Shown here piece after piece: positions 17,939 through 26,227 of a DNA stretch of 53,550 nucleotides. Below the pieces are notes generated by a model. It did not search any database and was not told where the DNA came from. It saw only the letters and a list, made by a program, of their open reading frames with translations. A program made the position numbers and the translations under genes. The stretch's first letter is position 1. Every line of letters begins with the position of its first letter. Source of the DNA: Candidatus Poribacteria bacterium (GTDB lineage: Bacteria > Poribacteria > WGA-4E > UBA9662); NCBI GenBank assembly GCA_030748495.1, contig JASMLX010000037.1, positions 1 to 53,550 of the forward strand, read 5' to 3'.

Positions 17939-18760
17939 TTATACCTGGGGGGTCCTAGGTATGAGAGTTTGTGGCCATACGATCTGACGTCGTTCTGGTG
18001 TTAATCTCTCCAGCAGTTCAGGTGAAGGCTGGTAACCGTGTCGGAAGTTTCCCCAAGAGGGACCATACCGGTAAAGCACAGTGCGACGTTGGCCATCGTT
18101 GTCTCTATTAGCTGAACCGTGAGTACAGCAATCAACGAAAAGTAGTGCGTCACCAGCTCGCATATGCACTTCGATGGCCCCTCTCATCAGGGACGGGCAT
18201 TTCCCTCTGGCCCCCATACTAAATTGCCCAAAATCAGGATGATCAAAATTACTTTTATGGCTACCAGGAACAATTACTGTTCCTCCATCACCTGGCCCTA
18301 TATCTGTTAAGGCGATCAAGATATTTATTTGATTGCAATGGAATTTACCATTAAGATAACGGAATTGGCATCGGCTAATACCGAGTTTCCCTCCGTTATG
18401 TAATCCGATCCCTTCTCCAGATTGGCGGAAATTAAGTAAATTTTCATCAATAAACATCGGTCCGTGCGTTTCGTCGAATGACCCCTCTCCACCGATAAAG
18501 AATCTAACCCGATCGAACCAAGAAGGATGATTAATCAGTTCTTCAAAAGGTTCTCCGGCTTCGTAAATCTGCTGGTAGTTCAACCCATCGTTGTCTCCAT
18601 AGGCGTGACCATGAATGTAGCCGTGCCACTGGCCAGGGCTCAAGGATGGGATCCCGTTCACACAGGCATTGAGCCCATCCACCTCTTTTTGAGTTAACGC
18701 TTCCTCAAGATGTATGTATCCCTGTAGGTCAAACAGATAGATATCCATGTCAGTTATCAT
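17939..18760 (-). CDS. Phytanoyl-CoA dioxygenase family protein
   Basis: The 273-residue protein has the PhyH jelly-roll (PF05721), normally Fe(II)/2-oxoglutarate-dependent hydroxylases. The core reads NILIALTDIGPGDGGTVIVP followed by GSHKSNF, with distal His214 (CCTHGSANRDNDGQRRTVLY) and Arg226 for 2-oxoglutarate. The usual iron-binding HxD is not evident. The equivalent position appears to be His121-Asn-Gly (GIGLHNGGKLG). This subgroup, frequent in Poribacteria-type genomes, may bind metal differently. AAGGAAG lies 13 bases before ATG 18760; the ATG at 18748 is an alternative. Confidence 0.87.
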   Translation of the reverse strand: MITDMDIYLFDLQGYIHLEEALTQKEVDGLNACVNGIPSLSPGQWHGYIHGHAYGDNDGLNYQQIYEAGEPFEELINHPSWFDRVRFFIGGEGSFDETHGPMFIDENLLNFRQSGEGIGLHNGGKLGISRCQFRYLNGKFHCNQINILIALTDIGPGDGGTVIVPGSHKSNFDHPDFGQFSMGARGKCPSLMRGAIEVHMRAGDALLFVDCCTHGSANRDNDGQRRTVLYRYGPSWGNFRHGYQPSPELLERLTPERRQIVWPQTLIPRTPQV

Positions 18761-18786
18761 AGTATTATTGTGTCTTCCTTTATCAA

Positions 18787-19083
18787 TTAAGCAAGTGATA
18801 GTTTCTCCATCTTCACTTCTTCAATATCTTCCTGGCCTCGGCCATATAATTTGGGCCTTTTCCACTCATGCGAGGCCAAGAGTAATGCGTAGACGGCGTC
18901 AATATCGCCTTCAGTGGCAGCAAGTGGTCTTCTTAGGGTTATCTTAGTAGCCACCTTAGCATCACATCATGATATCAAGCGTGGATCAATTGCGCTACTA
19001 AAGTCTCCGAAGATGCCGGGGGTGTCAAAATCATTCCTAACAGCATCTTCATCCAAGCAGGGCATGTAGACGCAAATGAGCAT
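18787..19083 (-). pseudogene. Broken gene, C-terminal remnant, family unclear
   Basis: From ATG 19083 the frame reads protein-like sequence (CLDEDAVRNDFDTPGIFGDF, then DPRLIS), a TGA at 18967-18969, and a further 59 codons (VATKITLRRPLAATEGDIDA, VYALLLASHEWKRPKLYG). The ending resembles C-termini of sugar oxidoreductase-type proteins, but I cannot confirm it. It sits 27 bp upstream of the dioxygenase on the same strand. A short frame at 19085-19390 may be its upstream part in another frame. Confidence 0.5.
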
Positions 19084-19403
19084 CCTATAGCCGTGAGCCC
19101 TTCGAGCCGGCTACCTCGACAATCGACAAATGCCGAAATATTAACTTGTTGTCGGTGTCGAAAATATTTATTTTTCCAGTATTGATAGTAATTCTGAAGC
19201 TTGATGTTGCTTGAGTCTTGGGCAATGGACTCAAGACCCGAACCCAGAAATAGACGTTGCTTACAGCTATTTTATAGCAATGAAAATTACAGGTTAACAA
19301 AATCAGATTAGATAGGGGGGTTGCAGGTTTATTACAAGTATCAACACATCTTTCAATCAATTCTACTATCATTAAAGGCTTAGCCGCCAAACCTGGGAGC
19401 TGA
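19084..19403. other. Intergenic, nothing firm
   Basis: A 101-codon minus-strand frame (19085-19390) has no signal, no ribosome site and no family match. Its end (FRITINTGKINIFDTDNKL) could be the upstream portion of the decayed gene at 18787-19083. Otherwise nothing is seen. Confidence 0.4.
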
Positions 19404-20024
19404 TCAATTTAGTCTAAATGTATTGATGAAGGCATCGAAATCTTTCTCCCAAAACTTGACGGTTTTTTGGGGGCCAGTTGCTTTGAAAAACCATAGGCCA
19501 GTGTTTGTCTCAACGATAACTGCCAATAATGCGTAGTCTTTGAGTTCTATTTTTGGCCCATCCATCATCATTGGCATTCTAGATTTGAGATATGTTCCCT
19601 GGACAGAAACAATATGCACCGGTATCTGGTTGATAACCTTGGATTCTTGCCTGGCCCAATTCGATTCGGCCGTGCTTGGAGGTGTTATGAACTGTTTTTT
19701 CCATCGATCAATATTGCTATTAACTGAACCTCCGATATCTTTGAAGATTGCTAGTGTTGCCGGATCACTATCTTCGGAACCCGGCAATTCATATTGGTCG
19801 TGTCGCATAGATGAAGATGGTTCTTGCTGTAACCAACCGGCGGGAGGCGTATAGGCGAGAGAAGTCTTGCCTGGGGGTTGGGAAGGATTTTTTGCGTTTG
19901 AAGTTTCAATGGAAGCGTTTGGTAAGTCTTCTGATGTTTCCTTACTCTGACAACTGCTAAACACTGAAATGATAAATATTATCGTAATTGGCAACCAGGG
20001 GTGAAATCTATTAATTTGCAACAT
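19404..20024 (-). CDS. Lipoprotein of unknown function
   Basis: The 206-residue protein has a lipoprotein signal (hydrophobic 11-22, lipobox VFSSC, Cys25), a low-complexity Ser/Pro linker to about residue 50, then a globular domain (YTPPAGWLQQEPSSSMRHDQ, IDRWKKQF, WFFKATGPQKTVKFWEKDFD). The pattern of a GW, then MR, then a gap and RWxxQF, ending in F-F-x-F, recurs in planctomycete-type lipoproteins of unknown role. A strong AAGGAGA eight bases before the ATG fixes the start. Confidence 0.8.
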   Translation of the reverse strand: MLQINRFHPWLPITIIFIISVFSSCQSKETSEDLPNASIETSNAKNPSQPPGKTSLAYTPPAGWLQQEPSSSMRHDQYELPGSEDSDPATLAIFKDIGGSVNSNIDRWKKQFITPPSTAESNWARQESKVINQIPVHIVSVQGTYLKSRMPMMMDGPKIELKDYALLAVIVETNTGLWFFKATGPQKTVKFWEKDFDAFINTFRLN

Positions 20025-20233
20025 TATTCTACTCTCCTTAATAGTAAGACTGTCTATCCAGTCTGTCTTGTCTGCTCATGGTAAGCAGACTTCCAACCTC
20101 TTTCTATGATTGAGTTTAAGACTTAACTTGCTAGTCTCAGTGTTCGTTAGTTCAGCGTGAATGTTTTGAGAACCATTCGTATAGCTATGGATTGTCGTAG
20201 GTTCTGGTCCAAGAATTATAACCCGCTTCCAGG

Positions 20234-20527
20234 TTAGTATGTAAACGTGACATTTTCCCGTTTGCTTTCAATGTCTCTACTATACTCTTCTGACCTTTCA
20301 ACTGGAACAACAGTGTGTTCTCCAACACCATGAAGAAAAATGATCAAAGGCCATTTTGGGACAGGGGATTGACCATGGGATTTAAGAACAAAAAAAGGGT
20401 AGTCAAGCTGAAATGTGATGTTAAAAGTATATCCCTTCCGTGAAAATGATGATCTTTCTTCTGCCGCAGAATAGCTAAATGATTGCAAGATGAACACTGA
20501 AAAACAGGTGAGAACAATACCGATCAT
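20234..20527 (-). pseudogene. Truncated secreted esterase/PHB-type hydrolase, N-terminal part
   Basis: A signal peptide (1-22) is followed by a stretch ending in KWPLIIFLHGVGEHT, the oxyanion HG motif of alpha/beta-hydrolases of the predicted-peptidase/PHB-esterase group. Only 97 codons remain: the nucleophile elbow G-x-S-x-G and the catalytic Asp and His are absent. The downstream sequence to 20025 shows no continuation. It is almost certainly a truncated gene. Confidence 0.65.
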
Positions 20528-20847
20528 ATAGCATATATAGAAGTTTCAGAGTCCAAATCTTTATTTGAAAAATTATAACCTGTTTGCCCCAGTTTGTCTA
20601 GAATCACAATCGGTTGTGACTCTCAATAGGGGTAACAATTTGAGGAGCTAAAAAGTACGCCAGATGGCGAAGTCAACTAGACTCGACAAAAATCGAGGAA
20701 GAGACTTATTCGGAGGAAATGCAATGAGGCAACTAAGTTTCAGGAGGACAGATTTGAGGGGGTACAACAGGCAGAAAGCGTTTAAGGCGGGGTTTGATTT
20801 GATTCAATCCGCATATTATGCCAGATTGTCAATGACAAGGGTAAGAT
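20528..20847. other. Intergenic, nothing recognised
   Basis: A plus-strand frame at 20664-20861 (65 codons) overlaps the 3' end of the GH32 gene and has no family features. A weak hairpin (GAATCACAA with TTGTGACTC, one mismatch) lies near 20602-20623. Nothing else stands out. Confidence 0.4.
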
Positions 20848-22395
20848 TTACCACGAATTAGTAGTTCGCATCTCCCAAACATCCAAAGATTTTAAGGTTG
20901 TCTCTCCTCCATAGGCAAATACCGAAACGCCGAGACTATCCTCACGGGTTGGATAGATGCGTTGGGTCATACACTGCCTCCCGTTGGCAAAGACCTCTAA
21001 TACAGAGCGATCCAAAAAGATGCGGAGTTTTAGTCTCTCTCCATCGGCTAATTCGAATGGGGCTTGCTGAGCACTAGCGTACCGGTCATCATCGTCCACA
21101 CCTTCAGGTTCATCATGTGGGGTAAAGCGAGGGTATTTCACCGCTTTGTCTAGGGTTGATTTGGAGAAATCAATTATTAGGCTATCACTTTCTGGCATAT
21201 AAAAGATGGCCGTCTCTTCTGCTCCGTCAGGTGAACGTTGTACCTTGAGGCCGAATGTTGTTGCTGTACCAGAATTAAATTCAGCTACCAGTTCTAAACA
21301 ATCTCCGCTAACCTCTTCGATTACCACCTCAGATGTTAGTCGGATTCCTGGCCAACGTCGATGATTACGGCGCAAAGTTTCCAGTTCTGGAACCGGTTCG
21401 ATTCCCAGTGTGCCATCTTCTGCTAAAGAGAGCACACGCGGTAAGGTCATCACGGAGGCCCAACCAGACGACCGTAACTGCTCCCACGGTCGAGTTTCAC
21501 GAATCCAACCGAAGAAGATGCGGCGGCCTTTGTCATCTAACAGCGTTTCGGGAGCAGACAACTGACCGCCAGGCCAATTCATCCGCCCGTGTATCTGGGG
21601 AAAAAATTGTTCTTCTCGATAGTGGCCCAGGTAGTAATGGGCCATGCCGTAAGGGCAATGACCGTGCATTAACAGCATATGCCTATCACCAAGGGGGAAA
21701 AAATCAGGACAGGCACAGTCCTCAACTTCGTCAGTCCAGTGGCGATTTGACTTATAAAAAGGGCCTCGGTATTGCCAGTTGATCAGGTCGGTTGAAATGA
21801 AGAGGCTAGTTGTGTCGCCTTCATAGCCTTGGCGACTGTTTTTGTTCCCAATCAGCGCGTGATATATACCGTCCTCATACCAGGCACAGGGATCAAAAAC
21901 AGTGTACTCCTGCGACTGTTGCGGAATCGGTATGACGGGATTCTCAGGCAACGGAGTCCAGTGATTTAACTCATCATCAGTGCTAGTGGCGATGCAGATC
22001 CCCTGACCGGGTACATGGTAAATTAGGGTTGGTATTGGTGCATTTTCGATGGCGTCACCGCTGTAGATGCCTTTAGGTGTTGAACCGTCGGCCGCAGGTT
22101 TGATAGCCGGTGGATGCTGAATCCAATGTACCAGGTCATGGCTAGACGAGTGATCAAAGACGGGCAGCCACTGTATATTGCCTGGTTGGTCAGGAATTGG
22201 TAGTGGCATCCTACCCAGATAGAAAACGTGGTATCGGCCTTTCCAGAAGATGGTGCCGTTGGCATCATTAAAAAAACCGTCTGATGGAAGCAAGTGGTAA
22301 CGGGGCCTATGTCGATCTGCCCATAACCTATCCCGTAATTCACGTGCGTGCTGAACAAGGGTTTGGATCTGTTCCGCCGTTGCTGATGTGTTCAT
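20848..22395 (-). CDS. Glycoside hydrolase family 32 (beta-fructosidase)
   Basis: The 515-residue enzyme has the GH32 five-bladed propeller plus a C-terminal beta-sandwich. The nucleophile is Asp44 in FFNDANG (usual WMNDPNG), the transition-state Asp is Asp168 in VFDPCAW, and the acid/base is Glu225 in VEDCACPDFFPL. The sandwich carries LKLRIFLDRSVLEVFANGR. It hydrolyses terminal fructose from sucrose, levan or inulin. There is no signal peptide, so it acts inside the cell, probably on imported sugars. GGAGAG precedes the ATG by eight bases. Confidence 0.93.
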   Translation of the reverse strand: MNTSATAEQIQTLVQHARELRDRLWADRHRPRYHLLPSDGFFNDANGTIFWKGRYHVFYLGRMPLPIPDQPGNIQWLPVFDHSSSHDLVHWIQHPPAIKPAADGSTPKGIYSGDAIENAPIPTLIYHVPGQGICIATSTDDELNHWTPLPENPVIPIPQQSQEYTVFDPCAWYEDGIYHALIGNKNSRQGYEGDTTSLFISTDLINWQYRGPFYKSNRHWTDEVEDCACPDFFPLGDRHMLLMHGHCPYGMAHYYLGHYREEQFFPQIHGRMNWPGGQLSAPETLLDDKGRRIFFGWIRETRPWEQLRSSGWASVMTLPRVLSLAEDGTLGIEPVPELETLRRNHRRWPGIRLTSEVVIEEVSGDCLELVAEFNSGTATTFGLKVQRSPDGAEETAIFYMPESDSLIIDFSKSTLDKAVKYPRFTPHDEPEGVDDDDRYASAQQAPFELADGERLKLRIFLDRSVLEVFANGRQCMTQRIYPTREDSLGVSVFAYGGETTLKSLDVWEMRTTNSW

Positions 22396-22874
22396 ACTTT
22401 TCTCTCCACGGCCTTGGGAAACACAGGCACAGTTTTAATTTTTGATGGACGTGCCTTTTACCTGACTAAAGCCAACGTCAGTAACCGCTCGCGGATCGGT
22501 ATAGTCGCCTATTTCCTATTTCCGCCCGCCTCAGTTTCGACAACAGGAGAATTTTTTCCCTCGGTACCTTTCCAGAGGCAAAGAGAAGAGATATTCGAAG
22601 GACCGTTGACATCAATTGGCTTTGAAACCTGAAATGGCTATAGGCGCACTAAATCGCCCAACAATCAATGGCTTGCTCGCAACCAGTTGCCTTAGGTGAG
22701 TTGAAACCTCAGGCAACCTGTACCAGCGTGTTTCGCAACAACGAGATAGTGCTAACCTCTGGTTGGACGCGCTACCCAACTGAAAAAGCCGTAATTTGCA
22801 GTTTTGATTCCTCGTAATCCTTGTTCGATGGAAGATACGAAGACACATGGGACGAATGGGTCTTGGATGTCCGT
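22396..22874. other. Intergenic between GH32 and mannonate dehydratase 2
   Basis: About 480 bp lies between these two minus-strand genes. The minus strand holds a 78-codon frame with no family match (22612-22848). The main structure is the 12-bp hairpin at 22686-22717, listed separately. No other gene is supported. Confidence 0.4.
22686..22717. repeat. 12-bp inverted repeat (hairpin or operator)
   Basis: GTTGCCTTAGGT (22686-22697) and ACCTCAGGCAAC (22706-22717) are complementary at 11 of 12 positions with an 8-base loop. It lies about 290 bp upstream of GH32 and about 160 bp downstream of the uxuA-like gene. There is no T tract. It could be an operator for a sugar regulator or a weak terminator. 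Confidence 0.5.
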
Positions 22875-23852
22875 TTACCGGCGTTCCGAGTAAACGGCCT
22901 CGCGTAACCCTTTGAGGTAGCCCACGGCGAATAGCTGTGATATGTGGTGCGAGTTATCGAAGCGGTCGTCGCCCATTTCTGGATAGTGATCTGGGCGGCA
23001 GACGCCTTCATAACCGACGTCACGGTAGGCGCGTAGGCATTCCACCAGATCGGTCTGACCATCATCGTGAAATGTTTCGGCGAACTTCTCGGGGGTACCT
23101 CTGACGTCGCGCAGGTGCACAAAGCCGATCTTCTTCTGTTCCCCGAACTGGCGGATGGCGGCCGGTAGATCATCGGTCATCAGGGAGAAGTTCCCCTGGC
23201 AAAGCCCGATACCGTTGGCCGGACTCGGTACGAGATCGACCATTCTCTGATAGTTGTCGATGCTACTCATGATGCGAGCCACGCCGCGGATAGGGGATAA
23301 GGGCGGATCGTCCGGGTGCATGGCCATTTTGACATCGGCTTCCTCAGCAACTGGTACCACCCGCTGTAGAAAGTATCTGAGGTTCTCCCACTGCTGTTCC
23401 TCTTCAACCAGACCGTATTCGGTCAACGGTTCATCGCGGAGTTGATCATGGTCGTAACCACTAACCCGGGCTCCGCCACGTGAGGGAATGGCGTATGATG
23501 TCCTTAGTACGCTGAGGATGGGCATCCACGCGCTGCACCAGACGGGAATTCCTGCCTTCCCCATATTACGCAGAAACGCGCATACGATTTCGATCTCTTC
23601 CTCTCGTCCAGCCAAACCGAGCTTAATTTTCTCCATGGGTGGACGCGATTCGATCACCGACATCTCAAACCCATTTTTTTCGTAGCTAGCTTTGGCCTGC
23701 ATCAAGGACGAATAGCTCCACGGTTGCTCCTCTTCGCTAGCGCCCGGTATGGGCTGTAGACCAATACCAGCCACGGCGTGTGTGATACCGCACTGCTTCA
23801 TCAGCGTCGAGGTGGCTCCCGCTTCCGGGGACATATGAAGGGCAATTTTCAT
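22875..23852 (-). CDS. uxuA: Mannonate dehydratase family protein 2
   Basis: The 325-residue UxuA-family TIM barrel is a paralogue of the protein at 16569. The shared metal-site motifs are AMHPDDPPLSP, LCQGNFSLM (Cys present), FVHLRDVRGTPEKFAE and RPDHYPEM. The N-terminus is UxuA-like but divergent (ALHMSPEAGAT). It would act on D-mannonate or a related sugar acid to give a 2-keto-3-deoxy acid. GAGGAGA lies a few bases before the ATG. Confidence 0.88.
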   Translation of the reverse strand: MKIALHMSPEAGATSTLMKQCGITHAVAGIGLQPIPGASEEEQPWSYSSLMQAKASYEKNGFEMSVIESRPPMEKIKLGLAGREEEIEIVCAFLRNMGKAGIPVWCSAWMPILSVLRTSYAIPSRGGARVSGYDHDQLRDEPLTEYGLVEEEQQWENLRYFLQRVVPVAEEADVKMAMHPDDPPLSPIRGVARIMSSIDNYQRMVDLVPSPANGIGLCQGNFSLMTDDLPAAIRQFGEQKKIGFVHLRDVRGTPEKFAETFHDDGQTDLVECLRAYRDVGYEGVCRPDHYPEMGDDRFDNSHHISQLFAVGYLKGLREAVYSERR

Positions 23853-24027
23853 GATGATCTCCTCTCGTTAGATAGTTAAGGTTCTTGCTGGTTAATGCCT
23901 TGTTGCTTTCTCACTTCGAAATCATCGTCTTGCAACTTTAACGGAGCACAACGGCGAGAACAGGTCCCTTCCTCTGCGCCATCGGTCACCCCTTCTACTG
24001 ATTTCAGAGACTATACCATCCTACATG

Positions 24028-24549
24028 TCAGGTCTGTAGTTGCTGTAGAATCTCTTCTATGGCCCCATCTGCCAGTACTCGCATCTCTTCATCCTTGCGA
24101 TCCTGGATGGGATGGGCGACAAACACCCGGGCTGCGTCAAAACCCAGAGCCTCAGCCTGGGCCTGAGCCGCCTGCTGAAACACTTCGGAGGCGACAAAAA
24201 CGGTCGGAATCCCGCGCGCTTCTAAATTGGTTGTATCGTGCACACTGCACGTAGTGCAAGAGCCTCAGTCAGCTAGTCCTTCCACTATCAGATCGCATTC
24301 TGACGCGATCTTCAACTGCAAATCCACCGGTGCCGGCCGTGTAAAGGTCGGCTTACGATAGCGATTGACCTTCAGGCCACGTCCTGACAACTGAGATTCC
24401 AGCTGATCCAAAAATACATCGCCCCGATTTTTGGAAATATCCAGCAACCCAATGGTTAACCCCTGCAGTGAACTAGGGCGTTCTACCCGGTTTCGCACAG
24501 TCGGTTTCTGCTCTGAAGTGGGATCTAGTAATACGCGTTTCTCACTCAT
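24028..24549 (-). CDS. UGSC-family protein, selenocysteine candidate (in-frame UGA)
   Basis: Two frames that look separate, 24265-24549 and 24028-24243, are one 173-residue protein if the in-frame TGA at 24265-24267 is read as selenocysteine (Sec95). The flanking residues are IVEGLAD-U-GSCTTCSVHD, giving the U-G-S-C motif plus a second Cys three residues on. UGSC-motif proteins are a known selenoprotein family in marine metagenomes, with Cys replacing Sec in some relatives. Before Sec: LTIGLLDISKNRGDVFLDQL. After it: NLEARGIPTVFVASEVFQQA and a helical tail to LQQLQT. This order fits a small alpha/beta redox protein. The start codon overlaps the stop of the upstream thioredoxin-fusion gene by four bases (ATGA), so the two are translationally coupled. 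SelA, SelB, selC and SelD would be needed and are not in the window. If Sec decoding is absent, the product would stop after residue 94. Confidence 0.82.
24239..24258 (-). promoter_or_regulatory. Candidate SECIS stem downstream of the UGA
   Basis: Bacterial selenocysteine insertion elements sit directly downstream of the UGA within the coding sequence. Here the minus strand holds TGCAC (24258-24254), beginning seven bases after the UGA, and two copies of its complement GTGCA (24250-24246 and 24243-24239). A short hairpin with 3- or 10-base loops could therefore form. I cannot fold it here or check the conserved loop G/U, so this is only a candidate. Confidence 0.4.
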
Positions 24550-25970
24550 TTGATAACCTCCCTGGTTACAGATTTACTGCCCCCCCAACTACTAATAATA
24601 GCGGAAAATAACCCTGCCTCTCCGCCGGCCCGAATAATATATGGCGCGCCCGACCCAAACTTGGGCCGGGTTTGGTGGGCTTCAACCCGGCCGGGCGAAA
24701 TCCCTTCCGCTATGCCGTCCGCACCCGTTTTCAGCTCTTGTACCGGCATTTCCAATAACTGCGCCAACCGCTGCTGTAAACGGCCCTTGGACCATCCCGC
24801 TTCGTCATATCGGCGCGAATGCTCCGGTGAAATGACCAGTACCGGGGTAGGGGCATTGGCATGTTTCGGATGTCCATCTACTTTTAGACAGGCGGCAAAG
24901 GATCGTGTTAGAGACTCGGGATGCCGGGAGACCTGGTCCATCACCGGCTGAACTCCACTGGCAGCAAACAAGCTCACCGTTGAGGCCTGCGGGGAAAACC
25001 CTCGCTCGACGGCCAACGACTCCCACGGCGAATCGATCTCCCGTTCGGCAAAACAGAATGTATATTTCCCCGGGTACCCGAGCATTCCCCGGTCCACCCC
25101 ACCGGGTACACCACCACCCACATTGCGAATGACCAACTGTAGCGTCCGGCCGATAGTGGCATTGGCTCGATTTCCCTGCCCCAAGGCATTCACTCCCCAA
25201 TTCATACCTATTTGCCCTGCCATGGGACCGTTCACCACCACCATCGGTGTAGCAAAAAAAGTGGTGGCTAACAAACCGTGCATGCCAAAATCTTCCATCA
25301 GTGCCGCTTCCACCGCTGTTAGCACCACCGGTAAATACTCCGGCTTGCACCCGGCCATCACGGCATTAACGGCTACTTTCTCTACCGTACAGGTGTTGTA
25401 ATTGGGTGGTATAATCCCCACCACCTCATCCGGTCTGCGATGGGTGCCGGCCAACATCCGTTGCACACGGGTCTCCGTTGGCGGAATCACCGGTAGGCCA
25501 TCGGACCAGCCTCGCTCAAAGCAGGCTTCCACCTCATCTTCTAAAGTGCCAAGCTCAATCTGCCGAGAGGTCAGTTGCACTTCTCCCCAGCGAACGGCCA
25601 GTGCTTCCGCCACGCCCGGTTCAACACTCTTGGAACCACATCCGGGTCGGGTTTCGGGAAGATGTGTTCCCAGACCACCGATACGGCTTACCGCCTCCCA
25701 CTTGCTCCGATTCCAGCCCACTGTACGTTGGACCTCCCGTCCACCTTCCGTCCTGATTAGCGTGGGAACAGTTTCAATATTTAGCCGATAAGAGTGCTCC
25801 AAACGGGTATCGTCCACCACCTGAGCAATGCCTGCTGGGAAATTAGGATCGTCCTGTGTATAAACGGTGAGAGAACGCCTCTCCAGTTGATCCAGCACAG
25901 GCTTAACCAGTCTGCAGGTCGGACAATCATATTTAACGACAGCGATTAAACTCTCTGACAGTTGGTCCAT
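24546..25970 (-). CDS. Thioredoxin-like fusion with a large unclassified domain
   Basis: The 474-residue protein has an N-terminal thioredoxin-like fold (about 5-100) with redox motif Cys16-Pro-Thr-Cys19 (KYDCPTCRLVKP) and the cis-Pro in ETVPTL (Pro69). A linker leads to a 330-residue domain (about 145-474) starting WSDGLPVIPPTETRVQRML and containing PPNYNTCTVEKVAVNAVMAG, TPMVVVNGPMAGQIGMNWGV, GQGNRANATIG, GYPGKYTFCFAE and the terminal AGLFSAIISSWGGS. I have a sense of this C-terminal domain from proteins beside UGSC selenoproteins, but know no function for it. It is cytosolic (no signal). It couples to the UGSC gene by an ATGA overlap, so it is likely its redox partner. Confidence 0.8.
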   Translation of the reverse strand: MDQLSESLIAVVKYDCPTCRLVKPVLDQLERRSLTVYTQDDPNFPAGIAQVVDDTRLEHSYRLNIETVPTLIRTEGGREVQRTVGWNRSKWEAVSRIGGLGTHLPETRPGCGSKSVEPGVAEALAVRWGEVQLTSRQIELGTLEDEVEACFERGWSDGLPVIPPTETRVQRMLAGTHRRPDEVVGIIPPNYNTCTVEKVAVNAVMAGCKPEYLPVVLTAVEAALMEDFGMHGLLATTFFATPMVVVNGPMAGQIGMNWGVNALGQGNRANATIGRTLQLVIRNVGGGVPGGVDRGMLGYPGKYTFCFAEREIDSPWESLAVERGFSPQASTVSLFAASGVQPVMDQVSRHPESLTRSFAACLKVDGHPKHANAPTPVLVISPEHSRRYDEAGWSKGRLQQRLAQLLEMPVQELKTGADGIAEGISPGRVEAHQTRPKFGSGAPYIIRAGGEAGLFSAIISSWGGSKSVTREVIK

Positions 25971-26227
25971 CCGATATTTCCCTGGGTATCTATTGCATCT
26001 TGGGTTGGAGTCACCCGACCTTCATCGATAGGAATTGATCCGTCCAGAGGGCGACCGAGTCATCCACCATCCTCTCTGGCCAAAGTCATGTGCACTGCCT
26101 AACCAGACAATACCATCTTATCAAAAAGGATGAAACAATGCAACCCTTAGATTCAACCACCATAAATCAGCCTAAAGAACGGTGAAGGAAAAATAATTGT
26201 ATTTCCATTCTAACGGCCAATTCCAGA

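Noticed and set aside
18967..18969. In-frame TGA in the 18787-19083 remnant as a second selenocysteine codon
   Set aside because: The flanking sequence lacks a selenoprotein motif, a further frame break is likely upstream, and the region is decayed. It is a nonsense mutation, not Sec.
20664..20861. 65-codon plus-strand frame near the GH32 3' end
   Set aside because: It overlaps the GH32 coding end, has no family features and sits antisense to it. It is probably a chance frame.
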